This document shows, piece by piece, positions 11,901-23,100 of a stretch of 64,000 bases of DNA. A model generated the notes under the pieces. It was not told where the DNA came from, did not search any database, and saw only the letters and a list, made by a program, of their open reading frames with translations. Positions within the stretch are counted from its first letter, which is position 1, and every line of letters starts with the position of its first letter. Origin of the DNA: Oryzias latipes. Lineage: Eukaryota; Chordata; Actinopteri; Beloniformes; Adrianichthyidae. Location of the stretch: positions 10,909,950 to 10,973,949 of the forward strand of contig NC_019872.2 in assembly GCF_002234675.1 (NCBI RefSeq), read 5' to 3'. The translations under genes were made by a program, and so were the position numbers.

Positions 11901-14581
11901 TCCTGCTGCTCTGCAGAAACTACATCTTAGAAAACAACACAAGTTTTTGGATTATGGCTAAAAATGGCATTATGATCAGTTTTTTTATTTTTAAATAGAT
12001 CAAAAGATGACTTAAGTGGAACTTTTAAATGATATGCATCTACTAAGAAAATCTTTCTTTTCAGTATGACCTTTTTTAGATGTACATAATTTCAAAACTA
12101 GTATAGTAATATTGTATAGTGTGACTATTGTGTAAATAATAGAAATTATAGCAGAACTTACAATCTCTCCTCACTTTCTACAAAGAATTTACAAATAATA
12201 TAAATTATTTGTAAAAAAAACATTTTTGTTCAAACAGAATAAGCAAAATGATTGAATATAGGGTTGTATAGAACCTTTTTTAATAACTTAAAAAAAACTT
12301 TTACAAAAACATATTTTAAAACTAAAATAAATGCCATCAACAAGCTGTTGTAGGAATTTCTTTGCTCAAGAAGAGTCTAGAATGCATAGTTTGCTACATT
12401 ATATTATGATCCATTTTTCAGCTATGTGCTCGGCTCTGCAAACCAGATGATGGCAGCAGAGGGCTCAGATGAGAAACCAGTTACGCTGGAATACAGGGGC
12501 TTTGTTGAACAACAGCTATCAGAGGTAAATAAGTGCTGCAGCTTTTCTTTGTCTGGCTCCTCTGTTTTTCTTAGGTAGTGTGTTTTGTCTGAATTTTTTT
12601 CAAAATATTTAGTTTTAAAGCATGACTATCTTTATGTTTTCAACAAAGTATTTGTCACCGTTTCGTAACTGATTTAATTTATTTTATAGTTGTCGTCAAA
12701 TTAAGTAGGAAAAAGATCCCCAGAATAAATGTAACTTATTAGGGGTGCTTGTAGGTGTTGGTAGCATCAGGAACCAGTGTGATGTACTGACAGAGATTTG
12801 GTTGCTTTAGGTTGTCTCTGTTGTGTGTTAGACATGTACAGGTTGTACTACAGCAGGAATGACATCAGCTTAGTTCCAGAAAACTCTCACTGGTGATGCG
12901 AGCAGACCCCTATGCGAGACATTACCTCATGTCTCCATGTCATTTCCTGCAAACAGATTTTTTTAATTCAATATTTATAAACTGAACTCCTGAGAAACTA
13001 GCTATTTTTTATTACCACATTTTTTTCTCCCTATAACTGATTGTATAATAATATTGAAATACTTTATCGTTTGAATAATATACTCATATATTTGTTTAGA
13101 TTCTATTTTCTTTGTCACTATGCTGTATTTTCGGCTGCATAGATGAAATGAACTGTTCATCTTAATCACCCTTTGTTTAGAAAACATTTCGAGGCGGCAT
13201 TTGGCCAGTAGGTGGCGATAAAGGGCAGGAACACCTCACCCACACTCTTGCACCAGGGACAATAGATGCGAAAGGGTTCATGTTGAGGCATCTCTGTTGG
13301 TGGGAAAACATGTTTTTGTATCATCAGGTGTCCTTGTGGTTAAACACAGCTGCTTTAATGAATCAAACCTAATTGATTAATATGACAGCTCAAGTATATC
13401 AAACTTTCTTATCACAAAGTTTGATCTAGAAAGCAAAAAAAAAAACCTGTTCTGCTGTTGAGGCATTCACAGATAAATATAACATTCATCCAAGCAGCAG
13501 AACAGAGTTGTGTTTATGATGAATTTAAAGGCCTAAAGTAGTGACATGACTAATTGAATCATTAAAAAAATGTGTGTTGACCTAAACAAATACATAAAAA
13601 ACAAACCACTTTAGGTCTTCACAGTGTAATCTGTGCTGCTCTGAAACTAGATTAACCCTGTACCCAGTTTACTATTGATTGTGTTTACTGTCTGTCTGGA
13701 TAGGCTGGCAATTTATCTGATGATTGCCCACTAAATGTCATTTTAGGAGATTTATCACCATAATTCACTGTCGACCATCGGTGCACTGCAACAGGATTAT
13801 GTTAATGTTTGACCAGGTCAGGAATTCAAAAACCGGTAGTTTCACACCCATTTAATTTACTGAATTAAAAACAATCTTTTTAGGTCTATAAACATACATA
13901 TGAGTCATATTTTACTAATTAAGATGGATAAGTGTTAGCTTTAGAGTCAGCAATGTTTTATTAAGGGAAAACCATCACTGTGGAACTTGGGTTTAAACAT
14001 TAAAACACATTAGATCCATTACATGTCAAATCTTTCTTGCACATGTTAACCTTTACAGTTTTTCCCATTCATCATCTAGAGCTTATTCTTTAAATAGTGT
14101 GATGTTGTTCTCGCCTTTAACTGTTTTCTTTTTCTCTTTAGCTGTAATTTATTGTTGTTTTTTAATCTCCTCTGCTGCTGTAGTTAATGGATTCTGTCGA
14201 TCTAAACTGTGGATACTTGCTATGATCTGCACCCCCCCAGTCCAGAGCCCCACCCAATAGAAAATCCACCCATCTTTGACCATCTCCTCTCTTAGTTTTA
14301 CCGTTCCCTCTCACTAACTCCCTTCTCTAATTACTCCTTCTCCCTTTTCTAACAGCTTCCTGCTGCTCCCACCTGTCCACGCCTCCCTTCATCTCTTTCC
14401 CACTGTGACTCCTTCATCCTCACTTTCTACTCATTTCTCTTCTACTTTTTTTTTTCCCCCACTCGCAAACTCTCCCGCCTGACCCCCACGTTCCTTTCAG
14501 ATGAAAATGCTGGTGGTGTCTATGGCGCAGAGGCTGGAGGAGATCGAAGGTGGCCTTCAGGATGGATGTGATGAGGCCTGA
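8975..14581 (+). CDS. mis18a: Protein Mis18-alpha, centromere licensing factor
   Basis: Subunit of the Mis18 complex, which licenses centromeres for loading of CENP-A after mitosis. Exons: 8975-9218, 9291-9357, 9577-9699, 12422-12524, 14501-14581; all GT-AG with continuous phase, total 205 aa (human 233 aa). The Mis18/Yippee-type zinc domain is visible: first CxxC is CAKC in exon 1, followed by RLPVGDSLSW (human RRPLGDSLSW), and the second CxxC is CRGC in exon 3, followed by HVVLGMVF and STPKQLDHKR (human CTPKNLDYKR). Exon 4 begins SYVLGS as in human. The last exon gives a short helical tail with AQRLEEIEGGLQDG. The exon 3 acceptor is the AG at 9575-9576; the tempting AG just before ATCTCATC at about 9587 would create a stop at the junction. 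The intron 3 of 2.7 kb is mostly transposon DNA. The N-terminus is shorter than in human. Confidence 0.94.
10320..12030 (-). repeat. Dispersed repeat family A, copy 2, split by a later insertion
   Basis: The outer parts 10320-10442 and 11839-12030 match copy 1 continuously. GGTGTGAGGGGCTGGAAGC and GATGATGGGAAG lie on the left; AACAGTCCCGCCCTCAACTC lies on the right. The middle is a separate transposon (next entry). Located in mis18a intron 3. Confidence 0.65.
10443..11838 (+). mobile_element. Harbinger-like DNA transposon remnant with Myb/SANT-like fragment
   Basis: Perfect 17-bp terminal inverted repeats, GGGGGTATTCCAGAAAG at 10443-10459 and its complement at 11822-11838, flanked by CAG on both sides (10440-10442 and 11839-11841). 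A 3-bp CWG target duplication is known for fish Harbinger elements. At 10663-10746 a short frame reads RALYFSEKESEIKMTAYEEYK, resembling the start of a Myb/SANT-like domain, then stops; the next frame continues with NTAASVKE. No transposase is left, so the element is a deletion derivative. An (AT)n lies at 10840-10856. Confidence 0.75.
13205..13218 (+). promoter_or_regulatory. CTCF-like motif in mis18a intron 4
   Basis: CCAGTAGGTGGCGA fits the vertebrate CTCF core (CCASYAGRKGGC). Sequence match only; occupancy unknown. Confidence 0.4.
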
Positions 14582-17500
14582 CACTGATGGATGCCCGCCC
14601 GCTTATCAGAGACCGTGTTTGTCCACGTGTTAACGCACAGTTCCTGTGTTTGAGCTCTTTGTCCTGTATGGTTTACATTATTCCTTCCCACCTGAAATTC
14701 CACCTCATTCCTTCATGGGTACATTTTGTTCCACAGCCTCACCTTGCTCTCGTCCCAAGTACAACTGCTGAAACAAAGACTGCCGGCACTCGTAATCAAT
14801 CATCTTGCCAGCTCGCCTCTCGTGGCACCGCCGTCTCTGTGGGTCTTTGTATGTGTGCCACGGGAAGAATGTTTATTTGTGCAGGATTTCATCATGCAGG
14901 CTGCACACTCAGCACAGTGCAGTATTGATCTTTCACTTCGCGGCCACACACACTTCTTCTTCTCTTATGTCTTTTCAACGGATAGTGTGGAATTTTCCCA
15001 TTAAAGCAAATTCAAATTTGCTGAAATCCCAAAGAACATGTTATTTTGGGGTGGCTGAAATATTATTTTCTGTTTAAAAAAAAAAAGGCAATTGTATCAT
15101 TTCTTTTTTGTGTGATTTCATGTATTTTTACGTAATAAAGTGTCACCTGTTCCATAATAAAAAATTTTTTCAAACCATCGACAAAGTATCGTCTTTGTAT
15201 TTATACAAAAAAACAATCCGAGCTATCAACATAATCTTTTTAAAGTGTTCTTTTTTGCAGAGATTTTTAGGGATCATCTCATCCTGCTATGCTTTCCAAG
15301 TAAAACTTCCTCTTGGATTCTAGAGTTAAAAGGTTAACTCCAGGGGTGGCAGGGATGATTAAATATTAATACCTCAATGTTTGTTTACTAAATGACCTCT
15401 AATGTGCCTAGCAACACTTTTCTACCATAAACGCCGAAGCAGCTCAGTGCTGTACCGCTCGCCCGCCCTCACCCACGAGGTTTCATCAGCCTCACAGAAC
15501 AACAACAGTCGAGGATGGCCAACCAGCACGCTGTATCCAAGGGCAGGTTGCGATGGCAACTGAGAGCATGTGCTACGCCGAGAGTGCCTGTTGCCATCTC
15601 GTCATCGCTTTGAGCGCTGGAGGAGCAGTCGGCCCGCTCACTGGCCAAAACGCCTGTCAGTTGAAGTTATCCCCCACGCAGAGGAGGAGTTCTGAATGAA
15701 CACCCCCTCCCCAAAACCCCTAATCTCCGCAGGATGTTTTTCTCCAGCTCTAACTCCACCCTTTGTCTCATCCTCCTCCCCTTTCCCGCCTTCTCTCCCC
15801 ACCCTCTGCTGTTGTTTGGGAGTAAAAACAACAACAAACAAACCCGCGTGGTACTTGTTGTTTTTAGTGGTGTAGGTGTCAGACTCCCTCCTGAGGAGGT
15901 GTCTGCATACAGTAACACCAATGCCATCTGTTGTCCAGATGTGTAAACGAACACCCCAAATCAGAATTAATTTTGAAAAAATATGTTTTTGATTATGAAT
16001 TGAGGGGGGTATCAGGTATCTGTCACAAGAATCCCCCTGTCTGCTGGCTCACTGACTGCTCTCCCAGCTCAAGCAGCACATTTATATATAGGCATGTTGT
16101 TGCTGGATGTATTACACCGTTTGGTGTAATTATTGCACCGGTTTCACCCCATTCAACCCTCATGCCTGAACCAATCACTGGCACCCAGACCAAGACAAAC
16201 ATAGAAACATGCGCGCACACATCACTCAGGGCATCTACTCTCATCCGACAAGCTCTCGGGGACAAAGGATGAATAATGCAGCGGTAAGAGTCTGAGTGAA
16301 AGTCGCCTCCCCTTTTTCCCTCCTTTTTCACCTTCCCTAAGCAATAAGGAAGCAATGTTGCCATGGAGTCAATGAAGCTTCGACACGCTGGCAGCCAATT
16401 ACAGCCTTTGCCGAATGAAACAACAGACCAATGGTTGCTTGGACTGATGCTGCTGCTACCTCAGACACTGAGATCCTATAGGCTGAACGCTGCTCTTTGA
16501 TTTGATTGCTGATCTTTTTTATTTTTGGGAAAATATATCTTTAGGAGTGCCACCTGTGTGGCAACTTAGAAAATATGGTTTGGGAAACCTACATTTGGAA
16601 TTTTTTTCATCTCTGATTTTTCTTTTTTAACTGAAAGCAACAACAAGAAGCACTTGTCTCCTGTATTTTTTTCAAAAATGACAATTTGAATCACTGTTTT
16701 TTCTTTCTGCTTTCCCACCCAGCTTGTTTATTTTTCCTCCAAGTAGTGCCACACCTAACTATTCTAGATGGCTGATTCTTTTCAGTGAATGCTCCAAACT
16801 TATTGCATCTTTACCTATTACTGTCTTTACTCATAGATGTGGGTGTTAATTTTGCTGTGTTTTTCACATGTGTGGGTGTTCATGTTTACATCCGAATTCA
16901 TAAGGAAGCCTCAGATCTTTGTGTCTCACTCGATGACAACTTCTTTCATTTATGGGGTTAGATTATTTAAAGTAATCTGTGGAGTCAGTGTGATCTTAAA
17001 TCTTTGGGAGATTCCTTTTGTAGCTGCTCTGAACCTACTAGTTTAATTAATCAGCTTCATCCGGGTGTGATTGGTTGAGCTGCATGTCCGGCTAGTTAGT
17101 CCCCACTGAGTGCTCAAAGCCTCCTGCTTCATTAGAAAACATCTGCTTGTTTCTTTTGTTTGTTTTTTTCTACTCCTCTTCAGGGACATCTTCCTCTGCT
17201 CTTTGTGAGACGACACCGGTCACTCCGAGAGTGACCTGGGATGTCCAGTTTGCTCTCCCAGTGGATGCCACTTTTTTTTCTTCTTTTTTTTCTCAGACAC
17301 AAAGGCTCGTCTCATTGCCAGTGACACCCTGGTGTGAGCATGTGTGCATGTATATGTGACGAACAGGGGGCAGAAAACAGGATTAGTGTCATCAGGATCT
17401 AAGCCTGAACAGATTGACAGAAATAAAGTCCTGCTGGACAGTAAGTGGACAGTTTGCCAACTCTGTAAAGGGAAACACCAGATGTGTTTTTTATTCTTCC

Positions 17501-18599
17501 CAAAAACTGTTGTTAAAAAAAGTCTTCAATTTTTTTGTTTTGGTAAAAATTTGAAAAAGATATTTTTATGACTTTAAAAAGTCTGATTTCTTTTTTTTCA
17601 GTCTTAGTGTGAGGATCGCAATACACGGCGAGAAATATTTACTTATTAATTTGCCAAATTAATGTGAGTTTAGCATAAAATTTGACATTCTGATGCAATA
17701 AACATTTGTACTTTCATTTCCTTATGTTAAGCTTTCCAGAATAAAAGCAACCTAAAATAGAAATGAACACATTATAATCATAATTATTTCATGAAAAAAT
17801 GCCTTTTAATGTTTTATACAGAGTAAAAAAAAGTATTTAGAAACTGTTGTAGGACTTTGTGAAAATGTCAGTTTGAGGGAGGATATTTGGAATTAATGCA
17901 GTGATGTTCCCCTGAGGTAAAGCGGCTCCTCTGTGTGCGTCAGGTGTGAACACAGTTTTGCTCCACACTATTGCAGGATTCTCTGTTGGTGTCCTAAAGG
18001 ATCCTTTTGCTGTGTTTAAGCCTTAGTATTCATGGCCACAGGCTGTTTGTCTCAGCAGAGCGTCAAGGGATTTTTACCAACACTCCGGCTTGTCTTTGCA
18101 AAAACAAAGGGCTCTGCCTTTTAATGCATTTTAGGGCCACTCTTGCCCCTCTGCTTTTATCAGCTTAGCCAGGCCGATTAAATCAGGCGTCCCTGTTTGT
18201 GTCACCCTGTTCGTGTGTTTGTCCTCAGAGACCCGCCCCCCTCTTTGTCTCGACATAGCAGTGTCACCCAAAGATGTTTATCATGTGGACAGGGGAGCCA
18301 CAGCTGAGTAGATTAGTGTCTACCATCGGCGTGTGTGTCAGCGATGAGGGAGGGGTTTGGGTATCAGTAGAGTTTGGAGTGTTTCTGTTTTAGGACACAC
18401 CAGTGACTTTAAATGAGACCCAGCAAAGGTGTCCTTTGGGAAAACTTGTAACGGATGCAATACAATTGGGACGAAGTGGCTGTAAAGTAACCTAAAACCT
18501 TCCCCGGAGATGGTTTCACTTTAGGTTCTACAGAAGATGGAAGATTTGGAAAGAAGTAAATAGACCTGCGGCTATGTGTTACTTGTGAATTAATTAAAA
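14582..18599. other. mis18a 3' UTR, then intergenic DNA without a recognised gene
   Basis: The first 580 bp are probably mis18a 3' UTR. From 15420 to 16480 and 17900 to 18380 the DNA is GC-richer and repeat-poor, with several open frames of 60-110 codons on both strands that overlap one another and show no protein motif. These stretches could hold conserved regulatory DNA, but the sequence alone does not show it. Confidence 0.3.
15134..15161 (+). terminator. Candidate poly(A) signals of mis18a
   Basis: Two AATAAA hexamers at 15134-15139 and 15156-15161, about 550 bp after the mis18a stop. They are the first canonical signals downstream. Use is inferred. Confidence 0.4.
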
Positions 18600-20191
18600 C
18601 GATAGCTGGATTCCACGGAAAATGAATAACCCTTTTCCAGCATCATTTCATGTGTATTGTTCGATCTTTCCAGTTTACCAGCAGAAAACTGTTTACTCAA
18701 ACAGTACGGAAGTGAAGACAGAGAAGCAACAAAAGGCATTTGATAGATCAGACAGACAAGGAGTTCATCATATATTTAAAAAAAAATTATACAGCATAGA
18801 AATCTTTCGACACTCAAACAAAACCACCCGTTAAAAAAACGTACAAAAGGCCCCCCCTCGAGTCCGTATGAATCTCCGTTTTAGCCAGAAAAACAGTTTT
18901 AAAAAAGACCATATCAAATGCTTGACAATACACTTAGACCCATGCAACTTTTCTTGGACAGGAAGAGTTTCGACAACATTTTTAATATTAAAAAAAAAGC
19001 CTCGTCATGTGCTTATGGAACCCTTTGTTCTTTCTTTTTTTTTTAAAAGCAATTTTAGAGCTCCACTTGCACATGGCGTACAGGGTTTGAACTGTTATTT
19101 ACAGGAACAAGTTTCATGTCACTCAAAGAGCTTGTGACAAATACTCATCATTCCAATTGACACTTAGAACTATTGCACAAACTACAAAGTTAAGACAAAA
19201 GACATGAAATATTTTCATGAAAGTCACTTTTTTTCATTTCATTCCCTCAGCCATCGTTGAGGTGTGTTAGTTCTAAAAGGCTTTTGATCCTATAGTCATT
19301 TAAAATCCCATTATAATGTCCTACTGTGTAAAAAGTGAGTTCTAAGACTTTTTCTGTATGAGTTTCCCTGTAGGTCTTAAAAGAGATGTGACACTTGTAT
19401 ATGAAAAGTTAGAGAACTAGAAATATGAGTTATTAGTAACCTCAAAGTTAAGTTAATAACTTAACTTAAAGTTAAGTTAGTGTGGCTGTATTCTTTGTGA
19501 ATACTCGACGTGATTCTATCTATGCTTACGCGCTGTAATGCTGTGGCACCATCCAAGCAAGTCGTACTTGAGTGCAGTGAGGTAAAAAGACGCTTCAACA
19601 CTATTGTTACAATAGGTTTTGGTTTTCAAGAGCAGTGCAGTGGACTTTCTCAGCCAGCATTTCCTATACAGTGCCAGCTGGCTGGAAGTCTGAGGCTATC
19701 ACACAGAGTTATCAAAGACTAAAAACATTTACACTTGTACTTTAAGGTAAGGGGAAAAGTTGGGGTCACTTAGCTGGTGTGAATCAGTATACGGGTTAAT
19801 CGGAAACAAGTTGTAGAAATATTTAACAAAAGATTACCTTTGACTTGGTCTATGATACATTTTTTTATGTGTATGAGTGTGTGTGAGTTTTATGGCAAAG
19901 GCCCATAATACATGATGTCCCAACTCCACTCTGTCTCTGGGACAGAGTGGTTTAGCTCAAGGATCTGACTTCAATCTCATCTTCTAAGTATCACCACCTG
20001 GTACTAAACAGGTAGTATAACAATTGAGGTACTTTATGTGAAATTCCCAGTTTTTGTAAGAATTAGGTGTTATGAAAAGTGTCTCAGTAAAGGGGCAGTT
20101 CACAGTTTAAAAGGCCGCTCCGGAAGACCTTTCTTCTGAGAAGGGCCTTGAGTCAGTCTATCATACTTCAGTTTCTTCTGCATTGTATCCC
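18600..20191 (-). other. Probable 3' UTR and downstream flank of hunk
   Basis: Sequence after the hunk stop has no other gene. It is moderately AT-rich, with no recognisable transposon, and holds a perfect 11-bp inverted repeat at 19445-19467. I could not fix the poly(A) site. Mammalian HUNK has a long 3' UTR, so much of this stretch is plausibly transcribed; that is inference. Confidence 0.35.
19445..19467. repeat. Perfect 11-bp inverted repeat in hunk 3' flank
   Basis: AAGTTAAGTTA, one base, TAACTTAACTT, followed by a further AAAGTTAAGTTAG. It could fold in the hunk transcript, but the stem is entirely A/T-rich apart from two pairs. Confidence 0.6.
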
Positions 20192-23100
20192 TCAACAGAG
20201 GGTCTTTAGTGCTCCTGAAGCACAAAGGAGAGTCTGCATGGGGTAGGGAGGTGGTGATACCACTTCTTCTGTGACTTGTTCAGGTCGAAAAGTGAATGGC
20301 TGGAGCTGGACCTTCTTCTTCAGGATGTGTCCGATTCCCATGGAGGGAAACTTACTGCGGTGTGTCGGACTCTCTGGATCGCTGCTTCCACTGTTGGATG
20401 GGGGACTGAACGCCGATGTGGGGTTAAGTGGACTAAAGGCAGACTTTGGTGGACTGAAAGCAGATGTTCCTGGAGGGCTTCCAACTGTGCTTGGGGGGCT
20501 ACCACTGGTGTCAGAGGAACCGCACCAATCGGAAGACTTACTCTTCTTAGGCTGTGGGTTCACTATGAGAACAGGGGGGCTGGGTATTGTGGCCTTTTTT
20601 AGGTAGGAGGAGTCAGGTTGGAAAGCAGAGACATGCCGTGGCGGCGACAGGGTACCATTGGTCAGCTTATACCAGGGTGTGGAGGGTGTGTCCTCAATTT
20701 CCTCAGCTTTGCAGAGTGACCCAAAGGAGTGCATACCAATGGGTGATGGTGCAGGCGGAGCAGGAATGTTGTGTTCTGGACTCGTGTTAACTTGCGGGAG
20801 GGTAGCCAAACGCCTTCTTTGCTGAGGGGTGGTTGGAAATAGTGGGTGGATCTCGAGATATTCCATGGACGAAGACGCAACGGTACCAGGCGGCGCTAGC
20901 GGTGAATTACGATGGCCACCAACTAGGGCCCGTAAGAGGCCTGAGGAGAAAAGAGCAGACCTTAGTTTATTTACTTTCAAATAAAAAAATACATAATGTT
21001 GTTTGCCTAACTTGCTACAGATGAATTGTAAGGCCAGTATTGCAGCTACCGTTTCAGCTGCACAGCTTGTGTGCCTAGGTTATGACGCATGAATCATGAC
21101 AGAATATGTGAAATGCACAGAACATTCTACCCTGACTTTAAAGTTTGCAAGTACTAGCTCATCTTAACGTGAAATACCAGAAATAGCCTGTGGGGCTTTC
21201 TCAGTATGTCTAAGAAAAAAAAGAAAACGAAGCTAAGCTTGCCCCTGGGATGTGTCTTCTGTTCCGCGTTCAGTGGTAAAAGGTGACAAAAGCCTGAACT
21301 TTCTTGACTTGATTCACAACCTACATACTTACTCCAATCAGTGCTGACTTCATCTGTCTGTCAACAAGTAAACTTGTTTAAATTAAATGTTAGTGTCTTG
21401 CCCCATGATTGTCTGACAAGGTGTCCAAGATGTGTCTTCTCAGGAGATTAGATGAGTGGGTGGTTGGATGGATGGACAGACAAACAATGGATGGATGGAG
21501 GGATGACAGGGTAACTAGGTGTGTGTGAAACATGCATGCTCAGTCAACCTACCCTGTATGAATAAAAGTAGATGAAATAGACACAATAAATACATTGTAC
21601 TTGTACAAGTGTCTAAATTTATTTACGCAAAGAAATGTGCTCTTCTCACCTGTTCGGTGTTTCTTCTCCTTGCTGCGCCCCTTGCTGACAGCCAGGTAGA
21701 CGGGTGTCTGTTTCGGGGGGATGGTGAGTTTATCGACATGCTTCCTCCACTGTGTTTGGAAGTATTCATTTTTCTGCGTTTCTCCTTCCTTTTTATCCAG
21801 GAACTGCATCTCCTGTACAATTATAGTACACAGCACCTTTAGAACAGGCCAAACCTGTTGTGCAGTTCCATTTTAGTACCTCATAATACATCCATAAACC
21901 TCATAGTGAGCAGCAGGTGAAATTATTTCCACTGCTCACCTGACAGCTATTAAGATTATGATTCCTTGTTCATGATTTCCTTGTGTGGGGGTTGTACATA
22001 CCCTGTATTCCTTGGAAAGCCTCTTCATTTTCTTGTTCAAAAGAAAGTAGACGGCTAAGGTATGGCACGCACGGTTGGTGAGGACAGAACTCAGCACTTC
22101 GCTGTGCTTGTAGCCCATCTTCACTGTCATATACCTAACAACATTTTGGTTCATTTCTTCAATATGGATTCTAAAATTAAAAGATAAGACAGAAAAAAAA
22201 CAAGTTTGAATTTATAATTTGAATTGAATGGCACATGTAACCAGGTGTGTTTCGTATGTTGATCTACCTGTTGCGGTAGGGAGCCCCTGTGTTCTTATTG
22301 GCGAGCTGGAGCCAGGAGTCAGCCATCACCTGGTGGATATTTGGACGTTTGTTGGGGTCAGGTTCAAGAAGCTTCTTCAACAAACAAAGAGCACCTGGGA
22401 ACACAGATGAAAAAGACCCTTAACCGCCGTCTTCACACATGTTAAACACAAATCACACAGGATATTTTTTCACACACTCATTTATTGTACCTGTTTTATA
22501 TAACAACTTGTATGGAGGCTGGAATAACTTCTAAATAAAATAATAGAAGTGCATAGACAGGAATGAGAGCTTGGACTGTCCTTATCTTATTCATAATCTT
22601 TCTCAACCTTCAGTCAGTTGCATAACAAAAGCGATCCATAGCTTACTATTACGCACTTGCAGAAGCAGGTTAATCCATTCCTTAGTTTGCATATTAGCAA
22701 GTGACACTGTTAAGACATGAATAAGTGATACCGCCTCTTAGTAAACCAATAAACCTACCTATAAAGCTGTCTTAGAACTTTTATATGAGGGTAAAAATGT
22801 GTCAAAAAGACTTGTGTTTTTCCTTTTTACACCCGAAAGTCAGATATAATCACTCAGTTATTTCCATGGGAAATGCTTTAAGTTTTATGTGAATATTTCC
22901 TAAATTCTGGCATTTTAATTTCAATCCAATCCTGTCAACTTTTTTCCCCCTAAAAAATATGTCGAAGGAAGGCATTTAACCGTCACTTTTATTTCTTTGT
23001 GTTACCTTATTGTTGATCACTCAGGTATAACTGACTCAATAATCTAAAAACCAAACCAGTCATCAGTTCCCTGGTTTTTATTTTGTTGGCAGCCAAGAAT

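Noticed and set aside
16023-16364. 113-codon frames on both strands
   Set aside because: Overlapping frames on opposite strands, no domain, no linked exons; likely chance in a GC-richer patch.
20271-20606. 108-111 codon frames on the plus strand
   Set aside because: Antisense shadows of hunk exon 9, whose repeat-rich coding strand matches the kinase family C-terminus.
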